In this document: in pieces, positions 18,297 to 26,637 of the stretch
Position numbering within the stretch: position 1 is the first letter of the stretch
Layout: every line of letters starts with the position of its first letter
Origin: Deltaproteobacteria bacterium
GTDB lineage: Bacteria; Desulfobacterota; Desulfarculia; JACQYL01
Length of the DNA stretch: 51,014 bases
Direction: 5' to 3'
NCBI GenBank assembly: GCA_016208165.1
Contig: JACQYL010000034.1
Coordinates: 1-51,014 of the forward strand
Translations under genes and position numbers: made by a program
Notes under the pieces: model-generated
Database searches by the model: none
Told to the model about the DNA's origin: nothing
The model's input: the letters and a program-made list of their open reading frames with translations, nothing else

Positions 18297-20560
18297 GATT
18301 TCAACCGAACGAAGAAGACACTTCCCTGTCCGCACTCGGACTGGACGAAAATCTCGCCGTCATGCTCCTCGATGATCTTCTGGCAGATCGTCAGTCCAAG
18401 ACCCGTACCTCGATTCTTGGTGGTGAAAAACGGATCGAAGATCTTGGAGAGATGCTGGGGCGAAACCCCCGATCCGTGATCCAGGACACGGATTTCCACC
18501 CCGCTTCTCCCTTCCTGGGCCTTTCCGTTCATGGACTTTGCATGCAGCTCTATGGCTCCGCCGTCCGGAGTGGCCTGCACCGCGTTCAGTAACAGGTTCA
18601 GGAAAACCTGTCTCAATTTGTCCGGATCCGCATGAACGGCCGGCAGTCTGTGTTCGAAACGTTCCACGATGGTAATATTCTTTTCTCTGATCGTCTCCTT
18701 CATCGGCGTAACCGAATTTCGCAGCACTTCCTTCACGTCCACATTCACCATATTCAGATTGATCGGCTTTGACAGCTGAAGGATTTCATGGATCAAAGTC
18801 TCCATCCGATCCGCTTCTCCCAGCACCGCGTCCATGATTTCTCGCTGTTCATCCGTAAGCGACAACTCCTGCAGCAAAGTCTGTATGGCGGCGTAAATGC
18901 CGCTTAGCGGATTTCTAAGCTCGTGCGCCACGCCGGCCGCCATGGTTCCTATGGCAGCCGTTCTTTCCATACGATTCAAGGAATCTCTCATTCTTTTCTT
19001 CTCTGTTATGTCCGAAATAAACGTAGTAACACCGCACAATTTCTTTTCTTCATCGTATACTGCAAATGCGCTTATTTCCAACACCAGAGCTTCATTTTCC
19101 GCGTTATATGTAGCCTCGGTTTCAACATCTTTATTGGTATGAATGGTTTCATATATTACGTCGGATATAAATCTATTATCCTTATTAAATATACTTTCAA
19201 CGGGTCTATTTCCCAAGTTTGATGATGTGATGTTACATATTGCTCTCGCTCTTGGATTGATAGATCGTATCCTGCCTTCTGCGTCTGTGATCAGAATCCC
19301 TACGGCTATACTGTTTCTAAGATTATCTGTAAATCTCTTCTCCAATAACAGTGCGTTGTAAAGCGTCATATTCTCAATCAGTTTACTTGCTTGAGAAGCG
19401 TATATCTTTAATACTTCCGTTGCAGTATCGTCGAAAACTCCACGGTCGGAATGATCCAATTGAATAATTGCGGCAACACTATCTTTATACACGATGGGCA
19501 AGAAAATGGCGGAACCCTTGGGTTGCGAAAGCGGAAGGGACACGCCGGACTCCTCGACATCAGGAATACGGACAGCTCTTTGTTTCTTGAACAGCTCGTC
19601 GAACGGAAATAGCTCGAGAGGGGCCTGGGGGTGGTCTTCCAGGGAATTCGAGTACCCCCGGCTGCTCGAGGCTTCCGCGCACAGAGACCCGGAATTGCAT
19701 TTCCAAAGTATGCCACTCGTTGCTCCGCTGACCGTGAGGGCCCCCTCGAGGATCTTCTCGATCAGGTGATCCATGTCCACCATGCTGTTCAGTTCATGGT
19801 AAATCTCCTGAAGTTTGGAAAGGTAGTCGATCTTGCGCTGATTTTGTTCGTATAGCCGGGCGTTTTCAATGGCGATACTGGCGTGGTTCACAAATAACAT
19901 AAGGACTTTAATGTCTTTTTCCGTGATTCGAAACTGGCCGGGATACCGTTCAGCCCGGACGGGAAACCGCTCAATCCCGATGATTCCGAAGGTTTCACCC
20001 TTGGACCTCAATGGAACGTACAGAACCGAGCCTCGACCTCCGTGCTGGAGAGATATTTTCAGGTCATGTCGGGTCAATTCGGGACCTTCGGATGGATTTT
20101 CGACGTACGTGAAGGTCGAGGATTTTGCGGCCCGGATTTCGATGCAATCATGACGATAGATATTGAGCGGTTTGGAGCGGACGATGCGTTCGCTGTCCTT
20201 GCTCATGCCGGCGGTTCCGTAGCAGCTCAGGTTCTCTTTCTTCTTGTCCCACAGATACACGATTCCCCGATAGTACCCGAAACAGTTCAGCACATTGTTC
20301 AGAATCGTGCTCAATACCTTATCCAGGGTGATGCCTTCCAGGGGCAGGGGACTGACGTTGTTGAGGCTTGCAATGAGCTTGCTTCGCTCCATCACTTCGG
20401 ACGCAAGCTCCCGGTTTTGTCGTTTCAGAGCCTCGATGAGCCCGTACACGCTTCCTTCGTCACCGGGCGGCCGGCCCAAGTCCGAAGCCGCATCCCGTTC
20501 CGGCGCCTCATCCTCGCGGTCCAATCCGAAAGCCAGGGAGTTCAGATCTAGAATACACAT
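18293..20560 (-). CDS. Soluble sensor histidine kinase, GAF-GAF-PAS-HisKA-HATPase
   Basis: The protein has 755 residues and no membrane segment, so it senses a cytoplasmic signal. A short coiled coil (about 40-65) is followed by GAF1 (about 75-235), GAF2 (about 260-400) and a PAS domain (about 410-520). The HisKA H-box is AAGVAHELRNPLSG with H546, and the HATPase domain carries GSGVSPQHLSKIFDPFFTTK and GTGLGLTICQKII. Translationally coupled to the sigma-54 response regulator (ATGA overlap), it forms a two-component pair with it. Part of the PAS region is noticeably more AT-rich than its surroundings. GGAG stands just before the ATG. Confidence 0.94.
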   Translation of the reverse strand: MCILDLNSLAFGLDREDEAPERDAASDLGRPPGDEGSVYGLIEALKRQNRELASEVMERSKLIASLNNVSPLPLEGITLDKVLSTILNNVLNCFGYYRGIVYLWDKKKENLSCYGTAGMSKDSERIVRSKPLNIYRHDCIEIRAAKSSTFTYVENPSEGPELTRHDLKISLQHGGRGSVLYVPLRSKGETFGIIGIERFPVRAERYPGQFRITEKDIKVLMLFVNHASIAIENARLYEQNQRKIDYLSKLQEIYHELNSMVDMDHLIEKILEGALTVSGATSGILWKCNSGSLCAEASSSRGYSNSLEDHPQAPLELFPFDELFKKQRAVRIPDVEESGVSLPLSQPKGSAIFLPIVYKDSVAAIIQLDHSDRGVFDDTATEVLKIYASQASKLIENMTLYNALLLEKRFTDNLRNSIAVGILITDAEGRIRSINPRARAICNITSSNLGNRPVESIFNKDNRFISDVIYETIHTNKDVETEATYNAENEALVLEISAFAVYDEEKKLCGVTTFISDITEKKRMRDSLNRMERTAAIGTMAAGVAHELRNPLSGIYAAIQTLLQELSLTDEQREIMDAVLGEADRMETLIHEILQLSKPINLNMVNVDVKEVLRNSVTPMKETIREKNITIVERFEHRLPAVHADPDKLRQVFLNLLLNAVQATPDGGAIELHAKSMNGKAQEGRSGVEIRVLDHGSGVSPQHLSKIFDPFFTTKNRGTGLGLTICQKIIEEHDGEIFVQSECGQGSVFFVRLKS

Positions 20561-20931
20561 CGCCGACTCCTACGTTTGGTATTGGCAGTTGCCGAAACAT
20601 AATGGCGGACTTCCTGCCCCATCGTCAAGCGGGAGCAGATTCAAGAAACGTACCACTTCGTAACACTCGACCTCGCCATTTCGTTTCCCGCGCTGTCGCA
20701 TCGAGAGAGTGCTGCCTGCTCAGGCATGCATTTTGCTTAATACCTGACTGTTGGTCCAAGTGCGCGCCTCTAACGAAGTCGGTGAGATGACGCTCCACGA
20801 TCTGCGAATTCCAAGCCCGGACCACAAACCCGTTTCAGGGCCTAGCCGTTTACACGACGAGCACAGGCCATCCTATCGGATACGAGGAAGGGGAATGCAT
20901 CCTTTTAAACTTCCAAGGAGAGGAAACGACT
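20561..20931. other. Intergenic between divergent genes, no further gene seen
   Basis: About 370 bases between the histidine kinase (minus) and the hydrolase (plus). Both promoters should be here, but I could not pick convincing -35/-10 or -24/-12 boxes. Confidence 0.3.
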
Positions 20932-21834
20932 ATGCGCAGAAACATTGAATTCAAGACGGAAGACGGCGTCACGTTGCGGGGCTGGTTCTATCCCGGCGTA
21001 GGCGCAGCCGGAGCGGCGCCCACCATTATTATGGCTCACGGGTTTTCCGCCACAAAGGAGATGTACCTGGACAAATTTGCGGAGGTTTTCTCGGAAGCCG
21101 GGCTCAACGCGCTGGTGTACGATAACCGCAACCTGGGGGAAAGCGACGGCAAACCAAGACAGCACATCGACCCTTGGAAACAAATATCCGACTATCGGGA
21201 CGCCATCACCTATGCCGTCAGTCTCAAGGAAGTGGACGAAAACCGGATCGGCGTCTGGGGATCGAGTTACAGCGGCGGACATACCATCGTTGTGGCAGCC
21301 ATCGATCGGCGGGTCAAATGCGTGGTATCTCAAGTGCCTTTGATCAGCGGTCTCAGAAATGTGAAAAGGCTCATTCGTTCTGATGTTCTCCCAGCGGTAC
21401 GGGCGAACTTCGATATGGATCGGGCTTCACGATACGCTGGAAATCCTCCGGCCATCATACCGGTGGTTGGAGTAAACCCCGGCGATCCATGCGCCTTGCC
21501 CACGGAGGACTCACGTAAATTCTTCCTCGAGACCTGTAAAACGCTGGCGCCTTCATGGCGAAATGAAGTTACCTTGCATTCGGTGGAGCTGTTTACCGAG
21601 TACGAGCCGGGCTGGTATATTCGGAACATATGCCCCACCCCGTTCATGCTGATAGTAGCTTTGGGAGATACGCTCGTGCCCTCGGAGATCGCCTGCGAAG
21701 CATACGAGCAGGCCCTGGAGCCCAAGAAATTGCTCCTTCTGCCGGGAGGCCATTTTGATGCTTACGTGAGTCCGGCCTTCGAGATTTCGAGCGCCGGGCA
21801 ACGAGATTGGTTCGTGAAGCATCTTAAACCGTAG
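20932..21834 (+). CDS. Alpha/beta hydrolase (dienelactone hydrolase-like / acyl hydrolase)
   Basis: The 300-residue protein has the alpha/beta-hydrolase pattern: the oxyanion strand MAHGFSATKEMYLDKFAEVF, the VYDNRNLGESDG block, and the nucleophile elbow GSSYSGGH with its serine between small residues. A late GDTLVPSE supplies the acid-region aspartate and LPGGHFDAY the catalytic histidine. There is no signal peptide. AAGGAGAGG lies 8 bases before the ATG. Substrate is unknown; esters or thioesters are likely. Confidence 0.9.
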   Translation: MRRNIEFKTEDGVTLRGWFYPGVGAAGAAPTIIMAHGFSATKEMYLDKFAEVFSEAGLNALVYDNRNLGESDGKPRQHIDPWKQISDYRDAITYAVSLKEVDENRIGVWGSSYSGGHTIVVAAIDRRVKCVVSQVPLISGLRNVKRLIRSDVLPAVRANFDMDRASRYAGNPPAIIPVVGVNPGDPCALPTEDSRKFFLETCKTLAPSWRNEVTLHSVELFTEYEPGWYIRNICPTPFMLIVALGDTLVPSEIACEAYEQALEPKKLLLLPGGHFDAYVSPAFEISSAGQRDWFVKHLKP

Positions 21835-21868
21835 GCAGTACGTATTGATTCTTTGAAGTGAAATGCGC

Positions 21869-21919
21869 AACCGGGCCGACGGTCGTCGCGGATGATCCGT
21901 AGCGGCGACCCGGTTCTTT
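21869..21919 (+). terminator. Terminator after the alpha/beta hydrolase
   Basis: AACCGGG at 21869-21875 pairs with CCCGGTT at 21909-21915, an inner TCGTCGC/GCGGCGA pair extends the stem, and CTTT follows. It begins 35 bases after the stop. The 300-base gap to the next gene holds nothing else I can name. Confidence 0.6.
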
Positions 21920-22140
21920 ATGAGTGACCGATCGCGATGTTTACGGGGAGCCGGGTGGAGCTTTTTCGTAAGAATTGCACCCGGACTCCTCCCCCAAAAC
22001 ACGAATTCGGATTGGCGCTCCGCTGAAGATGAATATGATGGTATAATAATAAATGAATGCCATCATCAAATTCGCCGGATGGACATTCCGTGGGGATCTA
22101 TTTTTTTTCGACGAAGTTAACTCTACAGTGGAGGAAATTG

Positions 22141-22989
22141 ATGGCTGGTTGTTCCATGGACACGGAAAATCGCACCCCTAACAAGCAAAGAGAAGTTTTC
22201 TTGACTCTGAAGAATAACGGCCTCAAGGGCCGGGTGGCCATAATCGCCTCTCATCGTTCCGGCAAATGCATTCCAAGCGAATTGGCGCAGATACTCGTGG
22301 CGGAGGGGGCCATCGTTTATGCTGTGGACACGCATCAGAGAATAGTCGACATTGTGGCAAAAGAATCCGAAGCAGAGTTCGGAACACCCGTCAACACCAA
22401 GGTGCTGGACTTTTTTGATGCGGAGCAGGTGGAAGGCTTCATCCAGGAAGTGAAGAAGCGAGAAGGACGCGTAGATATTCTCGCTACGGATCTCGGGTTG
22501 CTGGAATTCATGGATCACCTGAAACCATTCTTCGAACAGGAAAGGACGGAGTGGAGAACCCAGTATCGCAATATATTTGAAGTCACCCTCCTGTGGACCA
22601 GAGCGGTTGTCCCGGTCATGATGGAAAACAACTTCGGTCGCATCATTCACATGGTTTCCGATTCCGGCCGAATCGGGGTGCCCAGGATGTCCATTTACGG
22701 CGCCTTCAAAGCTGCCGTGAGTTCCTTCTCGAGATCCCTGGCTCAGGAACTGGCCCGCTATAAGATTACGTGCAATTGCGTGTCCCTGGGCATACAGGAA
22801 ATCGACGAACTCAAAAGATCCAGCAAGGAGGCCATCACCAAACTCGACAAGACCCTGAAACTCGTGCCCTTGAGGCGATACAGTGAACCCGAGGAATTGG
22901 CGTTGATGATCGCCTACCTGGCCTCGGATCTGGGCTCCTATATAACGGGACAGACTATCAGCGTATCCGGAGGGCTCGTCATGACCTGA
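22141..22989 (+). CDS. Divergent SDR-family oxidoreductase
   Basis: The protein has 282 residues with a Rossmann SDR fold. The usual glycine-rich cofactor loop TGxxxGxG is replaced by ASHRSGKCIP, and NNAG by ATDLG. The catalytic YxxxK is kept (SIYGAFKAA) with a serine upstream (VSDSGRIG), and the end YITGQTISVSGGLVMT is typical of the FabG-like branch. It may therefore bind cofactor atypically or have lost oxidoreductase activity. The start at ATG 22141 has GTGGAGG six bases upstream; a longer open frame from 22057 has no ribosome site. Confidence 0.85.
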   Translation: MAGCSMDTENRTPNKQREVFLTLKNNGLKGRVAIIASHRSGKCIPSELAQILVAEGAIVYAVDTHQRIVDIVAKESEAEFGTPVNTKVLDFFDAEQVEGFIQEVKKREGRVDILATDLGLLEFMDHLKPFFEQERTEWRTQYRNIFEVTLLWTRAVVPVMMENNFGRIIHMVSDSGRIGVPRMSIYGAFKAAVSSFSRSLAQELARYKITCNCVSLGIQEIDELKRSSKEAITKLDKTLKLVPLRRYSEPEELALMIAYLASDLGSYITGQTISVSGGLVMT

Positions 22990-23195
22990 AGCCCTGAAAG
23001 AACAGCCGTGGGACCCCGAAAACACCCGGCTCTGCACTCGGAACCGTTGTTGTCAAAACGCGTCACTTAGGGCTCCGTAAGGCGGTTTGGACATTAGGAC
23101 AGATTGATAGGGGCTCTTCCCCGGCGTCCGGATTGAAAGCAGAAACTTTCTCTTTGACTTGATAACACCACGTTTGACATACATATGAAACTGTA

Positions 23196-23216
23196 ACGGC
23201 CGAAGTCCATGGCCGT
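23196..23216 (+). promoter_or_regulatory. Hairpin in the leader of the TRAP receptor gene
   Basis: ACGGCC at 23196-23201 and GGCCGT at 23211-23216 form a perfect six-base stem with a nine-base loop, followed by TTTC, about 30 bases before the dctP-like ATG. It could be an attenuator, an operator or a terminator of upstream transcription. Confidence 0.4.
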
Positions 23217-23245
23217 TTCAGACGCCTGCGAGGAGATTACTAGAC

Positions 23246-24229
23246 ATGCGATCCGTATCGAGTGCTTGTACATGGTTCCTTTTGCTCGCCTGCATCTGGA
23301 CGGGTTCCGCCGGCGCGGCCCAGACCGTTAAACTGGCGGTGGTGACCAAGCCCGGCAGCGCCCAGGCCATCTGTGCGGAAAAATTCGCCGAACTGGCGTC
23401 CGCCGCATCTCAGGGCGAATTGCAGGTGGAATTGTTTCACAGCGGCTCCATGGGAAACGAAACCGAAATCCTGCAAAAGCTCCAAGGTGGGCAGATCCAG
23501 ATAGCGGTGGTGACAGTGGGGCCCTTCGATGAGTTCGTGCCTGAAACCCGGGTGGTGGAGTTTCCTTTCCTATTCAAGAACCACGCCCACGCGGATCGGG
23601 TCCTGGACGGCAAACCGGGACAAACCGTGCTGGATGCGCTCGAAAAGGCGGGATTCAAAGGCCTGGCCTTTTCAGAAAACGGCTTCCGTCATCTGACGAA
23701 CAACAAGCGTCCCGTGCATGACGCCTCTCAAGTGAAGGATCTCAAGATCCGTGTCATGAATTCCGCACTTCAAGAGGAACTCTGGACGATTTTGGGCGCC
23801 CGGCCGATACCGCACCCGTGGCCGATCGACGAATTTCTCGCCGCCGGCGGCATAGACGGGCAGGAGAATCCCATATGGGTCCTTTGGGAATATAGATTCG
23901 ATAAACTGCAGAGGTATCTCACCCTTACCGGGCACGTCTATTCGGCTCACATTTGCGCCGCCAACCTGAACTGGTTTGAAAGCCTCCCGGCGGCCCTCCA
24001 GGGTACGGTCCGGCGCGCCATGCAGGAAGCCGCTCTTTATCAGCGCTCCTATAACCGCGGTCATGAAAAAGAGTACCTGACAAGGCTAAAGGAGGCCGGG
24101 ATGCAGGTAGACGAGCACCCCGATCTCGACTCGTTCCACGCCAAGACGGCCGATATCGCGAGCCTGCCCTTGTTCCGGGAACCCGACGTGAAACGTCTGC
24201 TCGACCTTTTCATGAATGCATCTCGGTGA
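23246..24229 (+). CDS. TRAP transporter periplasmic substrate-binding protein (DctP family)
   Basis: The 327-residue protein begins with a signal peptide (hydrophobic core FLLLACIWT, likely cleavage after GAA). DctP hallmarks are LFHSGSMGNETEILQKLQGG, VVEFPFLFKNHAHADRVLDG, LKIRVMNSALQEELW with the carboxylate-binding arginine, and GGIDGQENPIWV. It captures a carboxylate-type ligand for a TRAP permease. No DctQ or DctM gene is in the window, so it is an orphan here and must pair with a permease elsewhere or be used for sensing. Confidence 0.92.
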   Translation: MRSVSSACTWFLLLACIWTGSAGAAQTVKLAVVTKPGSAQAICAEKFAELASAASQGELQVELFHSGSMGNETEILQKLQGGQIQIAVVTVGPFDEFVPETRVVEFPFLFKNHAHADRVLDGKPGQTVLDALEKAGFKGLAFSENGFRHLTNNKRPVHDASQVKDLKIRVMNSALQEELWTILGARPIPHPWPIDEFLAAGGIDGQENPIWVLWEYRFDKLQRYLTLTGHVYSAHICAANLNWFESLPAALQGTVRRAMQEAALYQRSYNRGHEKEYLTRLKEAGMQVDEHPDLDSFHAKTADIASLPLFREPDVKRLLDLFMNASR

Positions 24230-24377
24230 GCGATGTTTGACCGCGGTAAAGGCCGGCAAAGAGTACGGCCGGAGTTTCGCTCGATTCTTGCGCCGCGGCG
24301 AGGAAGGCTCCTTGTATCAGCGACAGGATCGGGATCGAAATCGACTCGCACCCTACCCCGCGGAATTCGTCAAGTCC

Positions 24378-25697
24378 CTACCTAGTAAGGTAGTTTATGG
24401 ATTCCACGTGATACGTCTGGGGGAACATGTCCAGGGGAAGAGACCACTCGAGTCGATAACCGGATTGGGTCAGCACGTTCAGATCCCGGCAGAGCGTGGC
24501 CGGTTCGCAGGAAATGATCACCACGTGAGGCGCCTTCAGATTGGCAATCCGGGCGATTTCCGCCTTCATGCCCGACCTCGGTGGATCCGCCACGACAACG
24601 TCGTAGGATTCCTTGGGCTTGGGAGGGGCCCCCAACGCCCGAGCCGCCGTCATGCACCGTACTTTCACCTTTTTCAAGTCATACCTTCGTATGTTTTCCA
24701 GAGCGCTTTTGACCGAAGGCCTATACACTTCAAACGCATCCACGGAATGGCCCCGGAGCCCCATGGGTACGGTGAAATTCCCGGCTCCTGAAAAGAGCTC
24801 GATCACCCTCAAGGAAGGACCGATCCGATCCAGTATTCCCAGCACCTCCCGGATCATGATCAGGTTGACATCCCAGTTGGCCTGCAAGAAAACCCCCGGG
24901 AGCACGAGCAGTTCCGGAGGGGCGGCGCCGCCGTCCGTCCCGCTTGTTGCAAGGGGAAAAGGGACCAATGCTTCCGTTTTCGGCTCGGGAAACAACCATT
25001 CGGGATCACCTTGTCTTTCCTTGCACCAGACAAGGCTCGCGATGGAAGGCAGACCCTCGAAGAGGCCCGCGAGCCGCTTGCCGAGGGAAGGCGTAAGCGG
25101 CGACGACATCCGCAGGCATACTTGAACCGACGTGCTGCCGGGAGCCGCTGAAATCACCAACTCGGATACGTTACCGTCAAAAACGCTTCGAAAATGCTCC
25201 CTCCGCAGCGTTCCGATAAGAAGGTTCGTCGCCTCGGTCGCCAGCAGACAACGCTCCACTGAAACCAAACGATGGGAACGGGTTCCAAAAAAGCCGACCC
25301 GTCCCTGACGCACCTTGAGGGTCAGGCTTGTTCGGTATCCAAACGGTCTGGGAGAGGCCTCTATCGGCCGGATGCGCGGAGGCAGAACTCCACCCTGGCG
25401 CTGCAGAATCTCGGTAAAGAGCTGCTCTTTAAAGACCGGCTGAGCATCGTCGCGAATGTGCTGCCAATGGCATCCTCCGCAATCAGCGAAATAGGAGCAG
25501 GGAGGGTTGAGTCGGCGGTTCGGGGAAGGGTCAAACACCCGGACCAGCCGCCCCCAAGAATAACGCTTCTTCTCCTGAAGCGTCTCGAACAGGATGTGTT
25601 CCCCGGGCAGGGTATACGGCACGAAAACGACTCTCCCGTCCTTTCGACCGACACCCACGCCGCCGTGCGCCAGCGCCGTTATGGTCATCTCTTCCAT
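24378..25697 (-). CDS. 23S rRNA (uracil-5-)-methyltransferase-type enzyme (RlmD/TrmA family)
   Basis: The protein has a TRAM-like N-terminus (ITALAHGGVGVGRKDGRVVF), then an iron-sulfur ligand set C-x5-C-x2-C in PPCSYFADCGGC with a fourth cysteine near residue 150. The S-adenosylmethionine domain has VIELFSGAGNFTVPM, ADPPRSGM, and the catalytic ISCEPATLCRDL. It methylates C5 of a uridine in rRNA or tRNA. The start is uncertain: ATG 25697 (chosen), TTG 25703 or ATG 25688. As the last gene of the selenoprotein operon it may be a passenger, since it has no evident link to redox chemistry beyond its Fe-S cluster. Confidence 0.9.
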   Translation of the reverse strand: MEEMTITALAHGGVGVGRKDGRVVFVPYTLPGEHILFETLQEKKRYSWGRLVRVFDPSPNRRLNPPCSYFADCGGCHWQHIRDDAQPVFKEQLFTEILQRQGGVLPPRIRPIEASPRPFGYRTSLTLKVRQGRVGFFGTRSHRLVSVERCLLATEATNLLIGTLRREHFRSVFDGNVSELVISAAPGSTSVQVCLRMSSPLTPSLGKRLAGLFEGLPSIASLVWCKERQGDPEWLFPEPKTEALVPFPLATSGTDGGAAPPELLVLPGVFLQANWDVNLIMIREVLGILDRIGPSLRVIELFSGAGNFTVPMGLRGHSVDAFEVYRPSVKSALENIRRYDLKKVKVRCMTAARALGAPPKPKESYDVVVADPPRSGMKAEIARIANLKAPHVVIISCEPATLCRDLNVLTQSGYRLEWSLPLDMFPQTYHVESINYLTR

Positions 25698-25760
25698 AAT
25701 CAACGGCTCGTTCCATTCCGTTTCGGGCGAGCCGATTCCTCCACAAGGCGCCCCCAGTTT

Positions 25761-26075
25761 TCAATCGAACAGACGTGCCATGAAGCCTTTCTTCTCAGGA
25801 TCCGGCTGCGGGAGTCCAAGGAGCCGGCAGATCGTCGCCTCGAGTTCGTATTCCGAAACATCCGCTCCCTCGACCACGATCTCGTCGCCGACCATGACGG
25901 CCGGGGCCGCGGGCAAATCGAGTTCGAAGTATTCATCCGTCATGTACTCTGCTCTGGGTTTGGAAATGCTTTCGATTTCAACGTCGTATTTTTCGCCCAA
26001 CCTGGGCATAATCTTTTTAAAATGCTTTCACGGCTTGCCGTTGGGCTCGTTCATAAAAAAACGAACTTTAATCAT
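25761..26075 (-). CDS. Candidate selenoprotein: small thioredoxin-fold protein, Sec at residue 16
   Basis: From ATG 26075, with GAGAGGG five bases upstream, the frame reads MIKVRFFMNEPNGKP, then TGA (26030-26028), then KHFKKIMPRLGEKYDVEIE to a stop at 25761, for 104 residues with one in-frame TGA at codon 16. Only six codons after the TGA is another ATG (26009), so a standard caller would start there and cut off the first strand and active site. With TGA read as selenocysteine it looks like a thioredoxin fold: beta strand, active-site turn GKPU, helix, second strand, then a cis-proline-like LPAAPAVMVGDEIVVEG. A hairpin at 25995-26007 could be its SECIS. The N-terminal active-site cysteine position is glycine (GxPU), so Sec would act alone. 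Confidence 0.75.
25995..26007 (-). promoter_or_regulatory. Candidate bacterial SECIS hairpin of the thioredoxin-fold selenoprotein
   Basis: On the coding strand GCCCA-GGU-UGGGC forms a perfect five-base stem with a GGU loop. The loop starts 25 nt after the UGA, within the spacing accepted for bacterial SECIS elements (about 16-37 nt, with G in the first loop positions). Judged by eye only. Confidence 0.55.
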
Positions 26076-26112
26076 ATCACCCTCTCTTTCGTCGTTTCAA
26101 TTGGAATGGACG

Positions 26113-26616
26113 TTAGAACTTCTGTTCGCGAATGCTGTGGTAAACAGCCTTGCACATGGGAGAAATACCTCCCTTTTTCCCTTCCGGATTCTTGAAGCCT
26201 TCCGAACCTCGGAGACTCTCCAGATAATCTCGCGGTTCCGCCAGAGTGAGAAAGAACGGCTTGGCAGATGGAGGTTCGATCTTGAAAAGCCAACCGCTGC
26301 CGTATGGGTCCTCGATGACTTTTTGGGGATCGTACGGCAGTCCTTCGTTCGGATGAATTACCCCGTCCACCGGTGCGTCCAGATACAGCAACTTCTGGGT
26401 GATGGCCACTCCGACGCTCTGACCTATGGCAACGGTTTCTCCCTCGGACACCAGCCAATTGAAGTCATTGAATCCGCCCGCCAGCGTCAGCGCCGGCTCA
26501 CTCAAACCGAAAACAATCGTCTCGTTTTCCAGTTTGGCCCATAATCCCGTTTTCTTGACATAGCGCCGATCTTCAGGAATTTCGACGCGCTTGCCTAAGA
26601 ACTTGTCGATATGCAC
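26113..26616 (-). CDS. GcvH-like (lipoyl-domain) protein
   Basis: The 167-residue protein resembles the glycine-cleavage H protein: WAKLENETIVFGLSEPAL, the hairpin VSEGETVAIGQSVGVAI, and APVDGVIHPNEGLPYDPQKV followed by DPYGSGWLFKI. The lipoyl-lysine candidate is K75 (ITQKLLYLDAPVDG), one residue out of register with canonical H protein. A C-terminal extension ends with one cysteine (SPMCKAVYH). There is no glycine-cleavage gene nearby. GcvH-like proteins outside that complex act as lipoate-binding carriers, for example in sulfur oxidation with sHdr, and here the neighbours are thiol-redox proteins. The GTG start at 26616 has AAGGAG seven bases upstream. Confidence 0.85.
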   Translation of the reverse strand: MHIDKFLGKRVEIPEDRRYVKKTGLWAKLENETIVFGLSEPALTLAGGFNDFNWLVSEGETVAIGQSVGVAITQKLLYLDAPVDGVIHPNEGLPYDPQKVIEDPYGSGWLFKIEPPSAKPFFLTLAEPRDYLESLRGSEGFKNPEGKKGGISPMCKAVYHSIREQKF

Positions 26617-26637
26617 GGATATCTCCTTGTTTCCTGT

